From JAHJDR01 sp964609965 (lineage in GTDB: Bacteria; UBA10199; JADGCS01): a DNA stretch of 64,000 nucleotides. The stretch lies in assembly GCA_964609965.1 (NCBI GenBank), contig CAZSTS010000006.1, forward strand, positions 58,575 through 122,574, read 5' to 3'. A program made the position numbers and the translations under genes. The notes beneath the pieces are model-generated. The model ran no database searches and was not told the origin of the DNA. It saw only the letters and a list, made by a program, of their open reading frames with translations. Position 1 is the first letter of the stretch; each line of letters opens with the position of its first letter. Shown here in pieces: positions 52,340 to 60,441 of the stretch.

Positions 52340-53185
52340 TTATCCGCCCATAGAGTCCAATAAAGCCTTTTTCATAATAGCGACAGGGGCTTTTTGGTTT
52401 GTAAAAAGTTCAAAGGCAATTGAGGCTTGGTAGAGGAGCATGAGGTAACCGTGATTAACACTTAAGCCACTTTGCTTGGCTTTAACAATCAAAGGTGTTT
52501 CAACAGGATTGTAGACAATGTCAGAAACAATAGCAGCTGATTTCAGTTTTTCGACAAAAGAGAGGTCTGGCCAATCAATATTTAGCATGCCTAAAGAAGT
52601 TGTATTTACAAAGAGATCAGTGTGCTCAAGATCAATGTCTTGAATCTGCTCTAGGGGGCATTTTTGAAAAAAGATGTTAGGAAATTTGATTTTTAGATTT
52701 TGAATGATCTGCTCAGCTTTCTCGAGAGAGCGATTGACCATTGTGAGTGAGTTAATGCCTTCACGACAAAGGGTATAACAGACAGCCAGGCTTGCCCCAC
52801 CTGATCCAACAACAACAACGTTTGTGTTTTTTGGTTCAAATGAATTTTCTTCTTTTAAGCCTTGGATGTATCCCCTGCCATCAGTGTTGTCCCCAATGAG
52901 CTTCTTGTCTTTTTTAAAAACAGTGTTCACAGCGCCAATATCTTGAGCAAAGGGCATGAGTTCATCAAGATAAGGCATAATACTTTGTTTGTACGGGATT
53001 GTGGCATTTACACCTTGGATCTTTTTTGAGCGTAACTGCTTGAAAAATGATTTTAGGTCTTCTTTTTTAAGATGAAAGGCCTTGTATTCTGCATCAATAT
53101 TTAAGTCTTTGAATGCCGCATTAAATATCGTGGGAGATTTGGACTGTTTGATAGGATCGCCTATGACGCCGTATGTATCTGTCAT
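52340..53185 (-). CDS. aroE: shikimate dehydrogenase
   Basis: AroE reduces 3-dehydroshikimate with NADPH. 281 residues: YGVIGDPIKQSKSPTIFNAA substrate site, VNATIPYKQSIMPYLDEL with the catalytic Lys, IGDNTDGRGYIQGL with the Asp, NADP loop VVVGSGGASLAVCYTL, and NTTSLGML. Complete. It lies between ribF and lhgO on the same strand, separated from ribF by a tandem-repeat block. Confidence 0.95.
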   Translation of the reverse strand: MTDTYGVIGDPIKQSKSPTIFNAAFKDLNIDAEYKAFHLKKEDLKSFFKQLRSKKIQGVNATIPYKQSIMPYLDELMPFAQDIGAVNTVFKKDKKLIGDNTDGRGYIQGLKEENSFEPKNTNVVVVGSGGASLAVCYTLCREGINSLTMVNRSLEKAEQIIQNLKIKFPNIFFQKCPLEQIQDIDLEHTDLFVNTTSLGMLNIDWPDLSFVEKLKSAAIVSDIVYNPVETPLIVKAKQSGLSVNHGYLMLLYQASIAFELFTNQKAPVAIMKKALLDSMGG

Positions 53186-53189
53186 GTCT

Positions 53190-53266
53190 CTACGTCTGGC
53201 GTCTGGCGTCTGGCGTCTAGCGTAGTTTGTCTCAAAAACAACACGCTAGACTCTAGACACTAGACT
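53190..53266. repeat. tandem GTCTGGC/TCTAGAC words forming an inverted pair
   Basis: GTCTGGCGTCTGGCGTCTGG-type words are followed by ACGCTAGACTCTAGACAC-type words, the second block being roughly the reverse complement of the first. Same words as 30633-30665. Confidence 0.6.
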
Positions 53267-54193
53267 CTAGACGCCCAATATCTTTTTTGCTTTCTCAATA
53301 TCCTTTTCAATTTGTTTCACGAGAGCCGTGGGTGTGGCAAAGCGGATCTCATCTCTGATTTTATCAACAAAACTAAGGCGAATTGTTTTTTTGTAAATGT
53401 TCTGATCAAAATTGAGGATATGAGTTTCGATAGATCGATTTTTATTATCAAAAGTCGGATTAAAACCAATATTTGTGACGCTGGAATACTTTTTGCGGCC
53501 TATTTGAACCTTTGTGGCGTAAACACCATCGTTAGGAATAAGTTCATTTTTAGTTTTAAGATTAGCCGTGTGCATGCCTAAAGAGGTACCACGTTGAAAA
53601 CCATGGACAACTTTGCCATCAATGAAAAAGAGACGTGTGAGTAATTTGTTTGCAAGTTTTACCTGTCCTTCCATGAGTAATTTACGGATGAGAGAAGAAC
53701 TGACCAAGGTGTTTTCCAGCATCATGTCGGGCATGATATTGATTTTGATATTATGTTTTCCACCTAGATGTTCTAATGTTTCGATTGTGCCAGATCTTTG
53801 ATCACCAAAAGTAAAATCGTGGCCAACAAAAACAGTTTTAGTAGAAAGTTCTTTAATCAAATATTTTTCAAAAAACTTTTCTGGAGAAGTTTTGGCAAAT
53901 CTCTTGTCAAACTTGTGAAAAATAACAGCATCTATCCCTGTTTCTTTTAAGAGCTCGATTTTTTGTTCATAAGTATTGATAAGCTTAAATGAGGTTTCAG
54001 GGGCTAATGTTTTAGCTGGGTGTGGTCTGAAAGTGAGAAGGGCTGTTTTAAATTTATTCTTTTTACCTTCTTTAATGAGCTTTTTTAAAATAGATCGATG
54101 GCCATAATGGATGCCATCGTAGTTGCCAATGGCAATGGCTGAGCCTTTTTTGAGAAAGGAATTTGCTTTAGATATGGAATCAAATGTTTTCAT
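53267..54193 (-). CDS. ribF: bifunctional riboflavin kinase/FMN adenylyltransferase
   Basis: RibF makes FMN and then FAD. 308 residues: N-terminal adenylyltransferase (AIAIGNYDGIHYGHRSILKK, LTFRPHPAKTLAPE, FVGHDFTFGDQRSG) and C-terminal kinase (VVHGFQRGTSLGMHTANLKT, GVYATKV, SFVDKIRDEIRFA). Full length. Its ATG overlaps the nuoI stop (ATGA), so translation is coupled. Confidence 0.95.
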   Translation of the reverse strand: MKTFDSISKANSFLKKGSAIAIGNYDGIHYGHRSILKKLIKEGKKNKFKTALLTFRPHPAKTLAPETSFKLINTYEQKIELLKETGIDAVIFHKFDKRFAKTSPEKFFEKYLIKELSTKTVFVGHDFTFGDQRSGTIETLEHLGGKHNIKINIMPDMMLENTLVSSSLIRKLLMEGQVKLANKLLTRLFFIDGKVVHGFQRGTSLGMHTANLKTKNELIPNDGVYATKVQIGRKKYSSVTNIGFNPTFDNKNRSIETHILNFDQNIYKKTIRLSFVDKIRDEIRFATPTALVKQIEKDIEKAKKILGV

Positions 54194-54702
54194 GGATACT
54201 CTGCTATTGAATGGGGGGACTTATCTCCGTGATTGTCTTTTAAATAGCTGATATCTTTAATAAATTCGTTTCTTGTTGTGTAAGAACCTACGAGTTTTTG
54301 GGTGTCCATACGGATGGCGTCACAAGGGCAGGCCTCGACACAATACCCACAGTAGATACAGCGGAGTTGATCGATGGTGTATTCCTTTGCGTACTTTTCT
54401 GCTTTTGGATCTGTTCCTTCTGCTGCTTCAATAGAGATGCAATTTGATGGGCAGGCAGTTTGACAAAGCATGCATGCTGTACAGCGTATATCACCATCTT
54501 TTCTTAGCATAAGACGGTGTTCGCTGCGATGGGTGTCATCAATAGGCTTAACCTCGTCAGGCCATGAGCAAGTCATCATTTTTGAGCGGTTAAAGAGGTT
54601 TTTTATTAAATGCCTGCTCGTAATTATCATTCCACGGATAATTTCAAAGACATAGACACTTTCCCAAAAACTGAGCTTTTTTCTCTTGATTTGAATGGTC
54701 AT
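54190..54702 (-). CDS. nuoI: NADH-quinone oxidoreductase subunit I
   Basis: 170 residues with two 4Fe-4S motifs, CTACMLCQTACPSNCISIE and CIYCGYCVEACPCDAIRMD, and the N-terminal amphipathic start FWESVYVFEIIRGMIITSRH. This is the NuoI/TYKY subunit carrying clusters N6a/N6b of complex I. No other nuo gene is in the window; the gene is coupled to ribF instead, so the nuo operon is either split or this is a relocated copy. Confidence 0.9.
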   Translation of the reverse strand: MTIQIKRKKLSFWESVYVFEIIRGMIITSRHLIKNLFNRSKMMTCSWPDEVKPIDDTHRSEHRLMLRKDGDIRCTACMLCQTACPSNCISIEAAEGTDPKAEKYAKEYTIDQLRCIYCGYCVEACPCDAIRMDTQKLVGSYTTRNEFIKDISYLKDNHGDKSPHSIAEYP

Positions 54703-54874
54703 AAATTACATCTTATTAATCTAAAATTCGTTATATTTTAATCTTTATACAAGAAGTAATAAATTCGTCAAATTATTAGAATTATAACGACTTATATTAA
54801 TTATTAGAAAACGGGTTGCATGTATCACTTTTTTTTGTAAGGGCACTTAATCGCTCTATGAGCCCAGAATTCTT

Positions 54875-56992
54875 ATGACTCAAAAAAGAAATTTAAAAAT
54901 AGTTTCAAGCGTTTTTGTCGTTCTACTCATTTCCTATCTCGCATGGTCATTGTCTTCTTATTATTCCAATACAACACAGATAAACCAGGAAATATCCCTT
55001 AATTCACAAACCAATCTCAATGTTATCAATTCATTAACAGATATTGAAACCCATCTCTATGTTCACCATAAAAGTGTTGAGCAATATCTTAACACGGGTG
55101 ATTTTGATGTTTTGAACTATGTTCGCATTGCAGAGGATAAAATCACAAGGCAGTTAAAATCTCTAGAATCTTTTAACAAAGAAGAATTTCCTTTATGGGT
55201 AGAGATGTCAGAAGTTCAGATGGCAAACACCAGAGAGGAATTAAAAACACAGATTCAGACTTTCAACAACTCAGGGAGAACTCTTTTAAGCGCTGGCAAT
55301 ATGAATGGCATAGTCTCTCATGAGTCTTTCCAACTGTTTTTCTATCTCATTAAACACAACATAAAATTGTACTTTGATCGTTCTCAAGGGCTAATTTCAT
55401 TATACAATGAAGGAAAGAATGTTGCCAAAGAAACTTCTCTTATTCAAGATGAGGGCAATTATATAAGTCTTCTATATACAGGATTAAAACAGCTGGCTTC
55501 GTCCTATAATGATTATTTTTGGGGAGCGACTCATCTTAAGAATTCTACTTACCAAAGAAATGTCTCTTTGTCTTTTTTCGGTCTCATGTTGGGTGCTGTC
55601 CTCTTAATTCTATTTGGTTTTTTTATTGGGCTAAGGTTGTTTAAATATCTTCACTCACAACTAAAGCGCGATGAAAAGCTTGTTTTGTTAGATGCCAGAG
55701 ATCTTGTGACTGGGTTGTTTAATGAAGAGAGCTTTGGTATTTTTGGTGGCCAAGAGCTAGAGCGGGCTCGAAGGCAAGGATACCCCATCACGGTTTTGTT
55801 GTTTAAAATCGATTCTTACTCCCAGATAAAGTCTGAGTTTGGCAATGCAGAGGCTGATCGGTTTATTTTTCAGGTGGCAACAGTCTTAAGAAAAACTTGC
55901 CGTAGCTATGAAGGTGTTTACCGATATACCGAAAACACATTTGTCATGCTTATGACTCAAGCTGATTCAAATAATCTTTACGCTATCATGAATCGTTTTA
56001 GAGAGAATGTTTTTGAGCACGAGTTTTTTGTAAAAGATGATCAAACAAAAATGAAGCCCACGGTTAGTATTGGCCATGCTTTTTATCCAAGTGATGGAGA
56101 GAGTGTCGATGATCTTATTCAAGCAGCGTCAGCTAATATCAAAGATCAAGAGGGAAAGATTCTGCCTCCAGAGAAAGCGGTGGCACAAAAAGAATCTGCT
56201 AAAATTGAATTAAAAGCCAAAGAAGCTTTTCCCGAAGAAAAAGCTTTGAATGAAAACTCCTCATCTAAAAGCTTGTCTGAAATAAACAATGAATTTCAAG
56301 AGATTTTTGATGATTTATCTATCAAAACAAGTTTAAGTGAGCCAATCAAAGAGATTCCTCCCACAAAACCTCCTGTTGTGACTTTAGACCAAGATATAAA
56401 AGAAACTACGCCTTTTTCTGTCAGCGCTGTTAGTGAACAAAAAGTTAAGCAAAGCTGGGAATCATTAATGGCATCAGCTTCCCCAGCTAATGAAGAGCAG
56501 CAAATTACAGATGAAGTAGAAGAAATTAGTGTCAAAGAAGTGTGCCCAGAATATGTTGCCAAAACAGGCTCAGATGATTTCTTTTATGAAAAAAACATCG
56601 ATGAAGTAAAAGTGGCCCCTCAGATGAGTCGCATCGATGAGAGTACAATAGATCATGATGTGGTTCCAGATGTTGTGGCGGCGCTTTCGCAAATCGAAGA
56701 TAAAGAAGAGAGCAAATTTCAACCTGCTGTTTCTTCACTCTCCATCGAAGATATTACCGAGGATCCAGAGTCTTCTGAGTTTATCAATGATGTTTCACCA
56801 TCTTCTCAAAATATTGATGAGTACGATGACTTTGACGATATCACCAATATTTCCGACATCAAAGTCGTGAATGATGCAGAAGATAATGATGTCATTATGG
56901 TAGACTTTGATGAAGAAAGAGTAGATCTCGCCCAAAAATTTAGGCAAAAATTAAGAGAGAGACGCAGTAAAAAAGTCAGAGTTCTTAATTAA
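54875..56992 (+). CDS. membrane protein with degenerate GGDEF domain
   Basis: 705 residues. N-terminal membrane helix (IVSSVFVVLLISYLAWSL), a periplasmic helical sensor (35-230) and a second helix (SFFGLMLGAVLLILFGFFIG). A GGDEF-fold domain follows at about 275-425 (RDLVTGLFNEESFGIFGGQE, VSIGHAFYPSDGES). The catalytic GGDEF is changed to TENTF (YRYTENTFVMLM, about 349-355), so cyclase activity is not expected. An acidic disordered tail of about 270 residues ends in a basic patch (FRQKLRERRSKKVRVLN). Perhaps a c-di-GMP or GTP sensor or a localisation scaffold. Confidence 0.82.
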   Translation: MTQKRNLKIVSSVFVVLLISYLAWSLSSYYSNTTQINQEISLNSQTNLNVINSLTDIETHLYVHHKSVEQYLNTGDFDVLNYVRIAEDKITRQLKSLESFNKEEFPLWVEMSEVQMANTREELKTQIQTFNNSGRTLLSAGNMNGIVSHESFQLFFYLIKHNIKLYFDRSQGLISLYNEGKNVAKETSLIQDEGNYISLLYTGLKQLASSYNDYFWGATHLKNSTYQRNVSLSFFGLMLGAVLLILFGFFIGLRLFKYLHSQLKRDEKLVLLDARDLVTGLFNEESFGIFGGQELERARRQGYPITVLLFKIDSYSQIKSEFGNAEADRFIFQVATVLRKTCRSYEGVYRYTENTFVMLMTQADSNNLYAIMNRFRENVFEHEFFVKDDQTKMKPTVSIGHAFYPSDGESVDDLIQAASANIKDQEGKILPPEKAVAQKESAKIELKAKEAFPEEKALNENSSSKSLSEINNEFQEIFDDLSIKTSLSEPIKEIPPTKPPVVTLDQDIKETTPFSVSAVSEQKVKQSWESLMASASPANEEQQITDEVEEISVKEVCPEYVAKTGSDDFFYEKNIDEVKVAPQMSRIDESTIDHDVVPDVVAALSQIEDKEESKFQPAVSSLSIEDITEDPESSEFINDVSPSSQNIDEYDDFDDITNISDIKVVNDAEDNDVIMVDFDEERVDLAQKFRQKLRERRSKKVRVLN

Positions 56993-57079
56993 TTCCCTGT
57001 TTTTCTTTGCCATTTCAAGCCATTACAATCCATCAAATTTCGTTGCGCTTTCGTTGGGCAATCTTTATACCACAGAACT

Positions 57080-58357
57080 ATGAAAGTACTTATTATAGGA
57101 TCAGGTGGTCGGGAGCACGCTATTTTAAAGCAGGTCATGAAGTCTCCTAAGGTGACAAAAATTTATTGTGCGCCTGGGAGTGCGGCAATGCAAGAAAACG
57201 CGGAATGCGTTTTTATCCCTCCTAGCAATGTCGAAATGCTTGTCGATTTCGCCAAAAAAAATAAAATTAACCTCACAATCGTGGGGCCTGAGCTTCCTTT
57301 AACTTTAGGTATTGTTGATGCGTTTCAAAAGGCAAAGCTAAAGATATTTGGACCAAGTGAGGCAGCGAGTCAACTTGAAGGTTCAAAGATATTTACTAAA
57401 GATTTTTGTAAAAGAAATAAAATAGCTTCAGCCGCTTCCGAGGTTTTTGAAGAATGTGGTGAAGCAAAAGAGTATATTTTACAAAACAAAAAATACCCAA
57501 TTGTTGTTAAGGCTGATGGTTTAGCTGCAGGCAAAGGTGTTATCATTGCAAAAAATCAAGATGAGGCCATTAAAGCTGTTAATGACATGTTGCTTTATGA
57601 AAAATTTGGTCTCGCAGGTCGTCGCATTATTATCGAAGATTTCATCCAAGGAGAAGAAGCGTCATTCATTGTTATGAGTGATGGTACAAACTTTGTGGAG
57701 TTTCCTTCATCACAAGATCATAAACCTGTTTTTGATGGAGACAAAGGGCCTAACACAGGTGGGATGGGTGCTTACGCTCCTGCGCCAATCATCACTTCGG
57801 AGATGAAAAATAAGGTTATCCAGAATATTATCGAACCTACCTTAAAGGGCATGGCTAAAGAAGGTAAACCTTATGTTGGTTTTCTCTATGCAGGTTTGAT
57901 CATTGGAGATGATAATTCACCCATGTTATTGGAATACAATTGTCGTCTTGGAGACCCTGAAGCAGAAGTCATTCTCCCTCTTTTAAAATCTGATTTTATT
58001 GAACTCATCGAAGCCACGTTAGAAGGCCGATTAGATTCTTATCAACCACAGTTTGATAAAACGACAGCTGTTTGTGTTGTGTTGGCCAGTGAAGGGTATC
58101 CCGGAGAATACAAAAAAGGACTTCCTATTTCTGGCATTGATAAGATCAAAGATTCGCATATTCAGGTTTTTCATGCTGGAACAAAGCAAGGTGAAGAAGG
58201 GTATGTGACTAATGGTGGTCGTGTGATCACTGTGAGTGCACAAGACCAAGACTTAAAAGCCGCTATAAAAAGGGTTTATCAGGGCGTGTCTAAAATTCAC
58301 TGGGAAGGTGTTCATTTTCGCAAAGATATTGGCAAAAAGGGGTTGAAACGCACATAA
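57080..58357 (+). CDS. purD: phosphoribosylamine--glycine ligase
   Basis: Second step of purine synthesis. 425 residues with LIIGSGGREHAILKQVMKSP, VVGPELPLTLGIVDAF, ATP-grasp VVKADGLAAGKGVIIAKN, DHKPVFDGDKGPNTGGMGAY and LLEYNCRLGDPEAEVILPLL. Complete and typical. Other pur genes are not adjacent. Confidence 0.97.
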   Translation: MKVLIIGSGGREHAILKQVMKSPKVTKIYCAPGSAAMQENAECVFIPPSNVEMLVDFAKKNKINLTIVGPELPLTLGIVDAFQKAKLKIFGPSEAASQLEGSKIFTKDFCKRNKIASAASEVFEECGEAKEYILQNKKYPIVVKADGLAAGKGVIIAKNQDEAIKAVNDMLLYEKFGLAGRRIIIEDFIQGEEASFIVMSDGTNFVEFPSSQDHKPVFDGDKGPNTGGMGAYAPAPIITSEMKNKVIQNIIEPTLKGMAKEGKPYVGFLYAGLIIGDDNSPMLLEYNCRLGDPEAEVILPLLKSDFIELIEATLEGRLDSYQPQFDKTTAVCVVLASEGYPGEYKKGLPISGIDKIKDSHIQVFHAGTKQGEEGYVTNGGRVITVSAQDQDLKAAIKRVYQGVSKIHWEGVHFRKDIGKKGLKRT

Positions 58358-58384
58358 TTTTTTCGATTTAGGGGGTCAGGTGTT

Positions 58385-58432
58385 AATCCTTCGACTCGCT
58401 GCTAAAAGCAGCTTGCTCAGGATCAAACTCGA
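58385..58432. repeat. CCTTCGACTCGCTG...CTTGCTCAGGATC element
   Basis: CTTCGACTCGCTGCTAAAAG followed by CAGCTTGCTCAGGATCAAAC, a CTTCGAC...CTCAGG-type dispersed repeat between purD and the receiver gene; related units at 21677 and 58920. Confidence 0.5.
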
Positions 58433-58469
58433 AAACTGTATTTCGAGTTATTGATAATAAGGACATGCT

Positions 58470-58901
58470 ATGCAAAACATCGATGTAAGAATTCTTATTG
58501 TTGATCATGATCAAGACAACAACAAGACACTTCAAGAAACACTCAAAAAAAATGGATTCAGTTCTGATAGAGCTTCTTCAGCTGATCAGGCCTTAGAACT
58601 CTTTGATGACAAGCCTTATCACCTTGTTTTCGTCGAAGCAGGGTTGCCAAATAAAGATGGCTTATCCCTTCTATCAGATCTCAAGGCCTTGCGTGCTGAC
58701 ACGGTAGTTATCATGATGGCTCATCACTTGAGCTTTACCGAAGTTCTCATGTGTCGCGCCAAAGGGGCCTATGATTTTATTCAAAAGCCTCTCCATAAAG
58801 ACAGCTTTGGTCAGATTGGTGCTTCAATTGAGTTTACACTCAGTCAGCTCAAACGGTGGAATGGTATTATCGAGGATGCGGAGAAAAATCGTAGGCAGTA
58901 A
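58470..58901 (+). CDS. pseudo-receiver response regulator
   Basis: 143 residues, a stand-alone CheY-like receiver. The acidic pocket (VDHDQD, D12/D14) and the Lys (FIQKPLHK, K106) are present. The phospho-acceptor Asp is replaced by Glu (HLVFVEAGLPNKDG, E56) and the switch Thr/Ser by Ala (IMMAHH, A84). It should not be phosphorylated and may mimic a fixed state. No histidine kinase is adjacent. Confidence 0.88.
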   Translation: MQNIDVRILIVDHDQDNNKTLQETLKKNGFSSDRASSADQALELFDDKPYHLVFVEAGLPNKDGLSLLSDLKALRADTVVIMMAHHLSFTEVLMCRAKGAYDFIQKPLHKDSFGQIGASIEFTLSQLKRWNGIIEDAEKNRRQ

Positions 58902-58907
58902 AGATCC

Positions 58908-58968
58908 TAGATACGATAGGCCCTTCGACTCTCCTTCGACTTGTTACACTCGCTCAGGATCGCTCAGG
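58908..58968. repeat. CTTCGACT...CGCTCAGGATCGCTCAGGA element
   Basis: GATACGATAGG word followed by a partly duplicated CTTCGACT/CTCAGGA unit, between convergent genes. Confidence 0.5.
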
Positions 58969-58969
58969 A

Positions 58970-59001
58970 CAAGATTTGAACCTATAAGGGTTCAAATCTT
59001 G
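58970..59001. terminator. 13-bp perfect hairpin between convergent genes
   Basis: CAAGATTTGAACC, a TATAAG loop and GGTTCAAATCTTG. It spans the stop codon of the lyase gene and follows the receiver gene, so it could end transcripts from both sides. No long T-run follows. Confidence 0.5.
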
Positions 59002-60403
59002 CTTGAAAAAACCTCAAATACTTAGGCTCGTAAATCATCTTCAAACCTTTTGTTTCTTCACGGCGATCAAAGACAAATTTTAAAGCCTCAGCCACAATGT
59101 CCATGTGGGCTTGTGTGTAAACACGTCTTGGGATTGTGATACGTGTGAGTTCTAATTTGGGGTAACGATGATCATTTGTTTTTGGATCACGTCCTGCGCT
59201 CACAACACCACGCTCCATACTACGGATACCTGAATCAAGGTAAAGTTCAGAAGCTAGTGTTTGTGCTGGGAATTCATTTTGCGGGATGTGAGGGTAGAAT
59301 TTCTTGGCATCCACAAAGATGGCATGACCGCCTACAGGCTTCATAATGGGGATTTCCCAGTTTGTTAGTAGTTTGCCCAGATAACGGACCTGGCCAATAC
59401 GTGATTCGATGTGATCTTCCTCAACGCATTCTTTGATACCAATGGCCAAGGCTTCCATATCGCGTCCAGCCATGCCACCGTATGTGTGAAGGCCTTCATA
59501 AACAATAACGATGTTACGGAGTTTATCAAAGAGCTCCTTATCGTTCACAGCTAACCAGCCACCAATGTTAACTAAGTGATCTTTTTTAGAACTCATCCAC
59601 GCGCCATCAGTGTAGTCGCAGAATTCTTTGAGGATTTCTTTGATAGATTTATCAGCATAACCTTCTTCGCGTTCTTTAATAAAGAAGCAGTTTTCAGCCA
59701 TGCGTGTGGCATCGAGGTAAAGTTTGATGTTGTATTTATCGCAAAGAGCCCGACAGTCTTTAACGTTTTGCATGCTCATGGGTTGACCGCCAGCCATGTT
59801 TACTGTTCCGGCAATGCTGACGTAGGCAACGTTTTGCGCGCCTTTTTCTTTGATGAGATTTTCGAGCTTGTTGAGACACACGTTTCCTTTAAAAGGGTGC
59901 TCGCTTGTTGTGTCGTGGGCTTCGTTGATAATTACGTCATGGAAAATGCCGCCAGCGAGTTCTTGGTGGAGTCTTGTTGTTGTAAAGTACATGTTGCCAG
60001 GAACGATTTGGCCTTTTTCGATTGCAGCTTGGCTGATTAAATGTTCGGCACCACGTCCTTGATGCGTAGGGATAAGGTATTTGTATCCGTAATACTCTTG
60101 AACCGCGTCTTCGAGGTGATAGTAATTACGACTGCCTGCATAGGATTCATCTCCAAGCATCATGCCAGCCCATTGACGATCGCTCATGGCGCTTGTTCCA
60201 GAGTCAGTCAAAAGATCTATATATACATCTTCGGAGCGAAGGAGGAAGGTGTTGTAGCCAGCTTCAATAGCGGCTTTTTCGCGCTCTTCACGAGATTTCA
60301 TTACAATCGGCTCAACCATTTTGATCTTCCAGGGTTCAGCCCAAGAGCGGCGTTTAAATTGTTGTCCCATTGTTTTATAAGTTTTGTTATTTTTGTCAGT
60401 CAT
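58982..60403 (-). CDS. tpl: tyrosine phenol-lyase/tryptophanase family beta-eliminating lyase
   Basis: 473 residues from ATG 60403 (AAGGA upstream). PLP-Lys segment WMSSKKDHLVNIGGW. The family includes tryptophanase and tyrosine phenol-lyase (TPL). Residues that separate the two favour TPL: MYFTTTRLHQ (Thr as in TPL Thr124, where tryptophanase has Asp), GIRSMERGVVS (Arg as TPL Arg381) and LRFFQARF (Phe as TPL Phe448). It would yield phenol, pyruvate and ammonia from tyrosine. pepT lies just upstream on the same strand, suggesting peptide and amino-acid use. Confidence 0.85.
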   Translation of the reverse strand: MTDKNNKTYKTMGQQFKRRSWAEPWKIKMVEPIVMKSREEREKAAIEAGYNTFLLRSEDVYIDLLTDSGTSAMSDRQWAGMMLGDESYAGSRNYYHLEDAVQEYYGYKYLIPTHQGRGAEHLISQAAIEKGQIVPGNMYFTTTRLHQELAGGIFHDVIINEAHDTTSEHPFKGNVCLNKLENLIKEKGAQNVAYVSIAGTVNMAGGQPMSMQNVKDCRALCDKYNIKLYLDATRMAENCFFIKEREEGYADKSIKEILKEFCDYTDGAWMSSKKDHLVNIGGWLAVNDKELFDKLRNIVIVYEGLHTYGGMAGRDMEALAIGIKECVEEDHIESRIGQVRYLGKLLTNWEIPIMKPVGGHAIFVDAKKFYPHIPQNEFPAQTLASELYLDSGIRSMERGVVSAGRDPKTNDHRYPKLELTRITIPRRVYTQAHMDIVAEALKFVFDRREETKGLKMIYEPKYLRFFQARFEPL

Positions 60404-60441
60404 GAGGATCCTTTCGTATTTCAGATTCAATTTTTAGAATA

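Noticed and set aside
53190..53266. CRISPR array
   Set aside because: Repeat units are only 7-10 bp, degenerate and without spacers; no cas genes are nearby.
58986..59001. tRNA T-loop-like GGTTCAAATC
   Set aside because: It is one arm of a 13-bp hairpin overlapping the lyase C-terminus; no cloverleaf.
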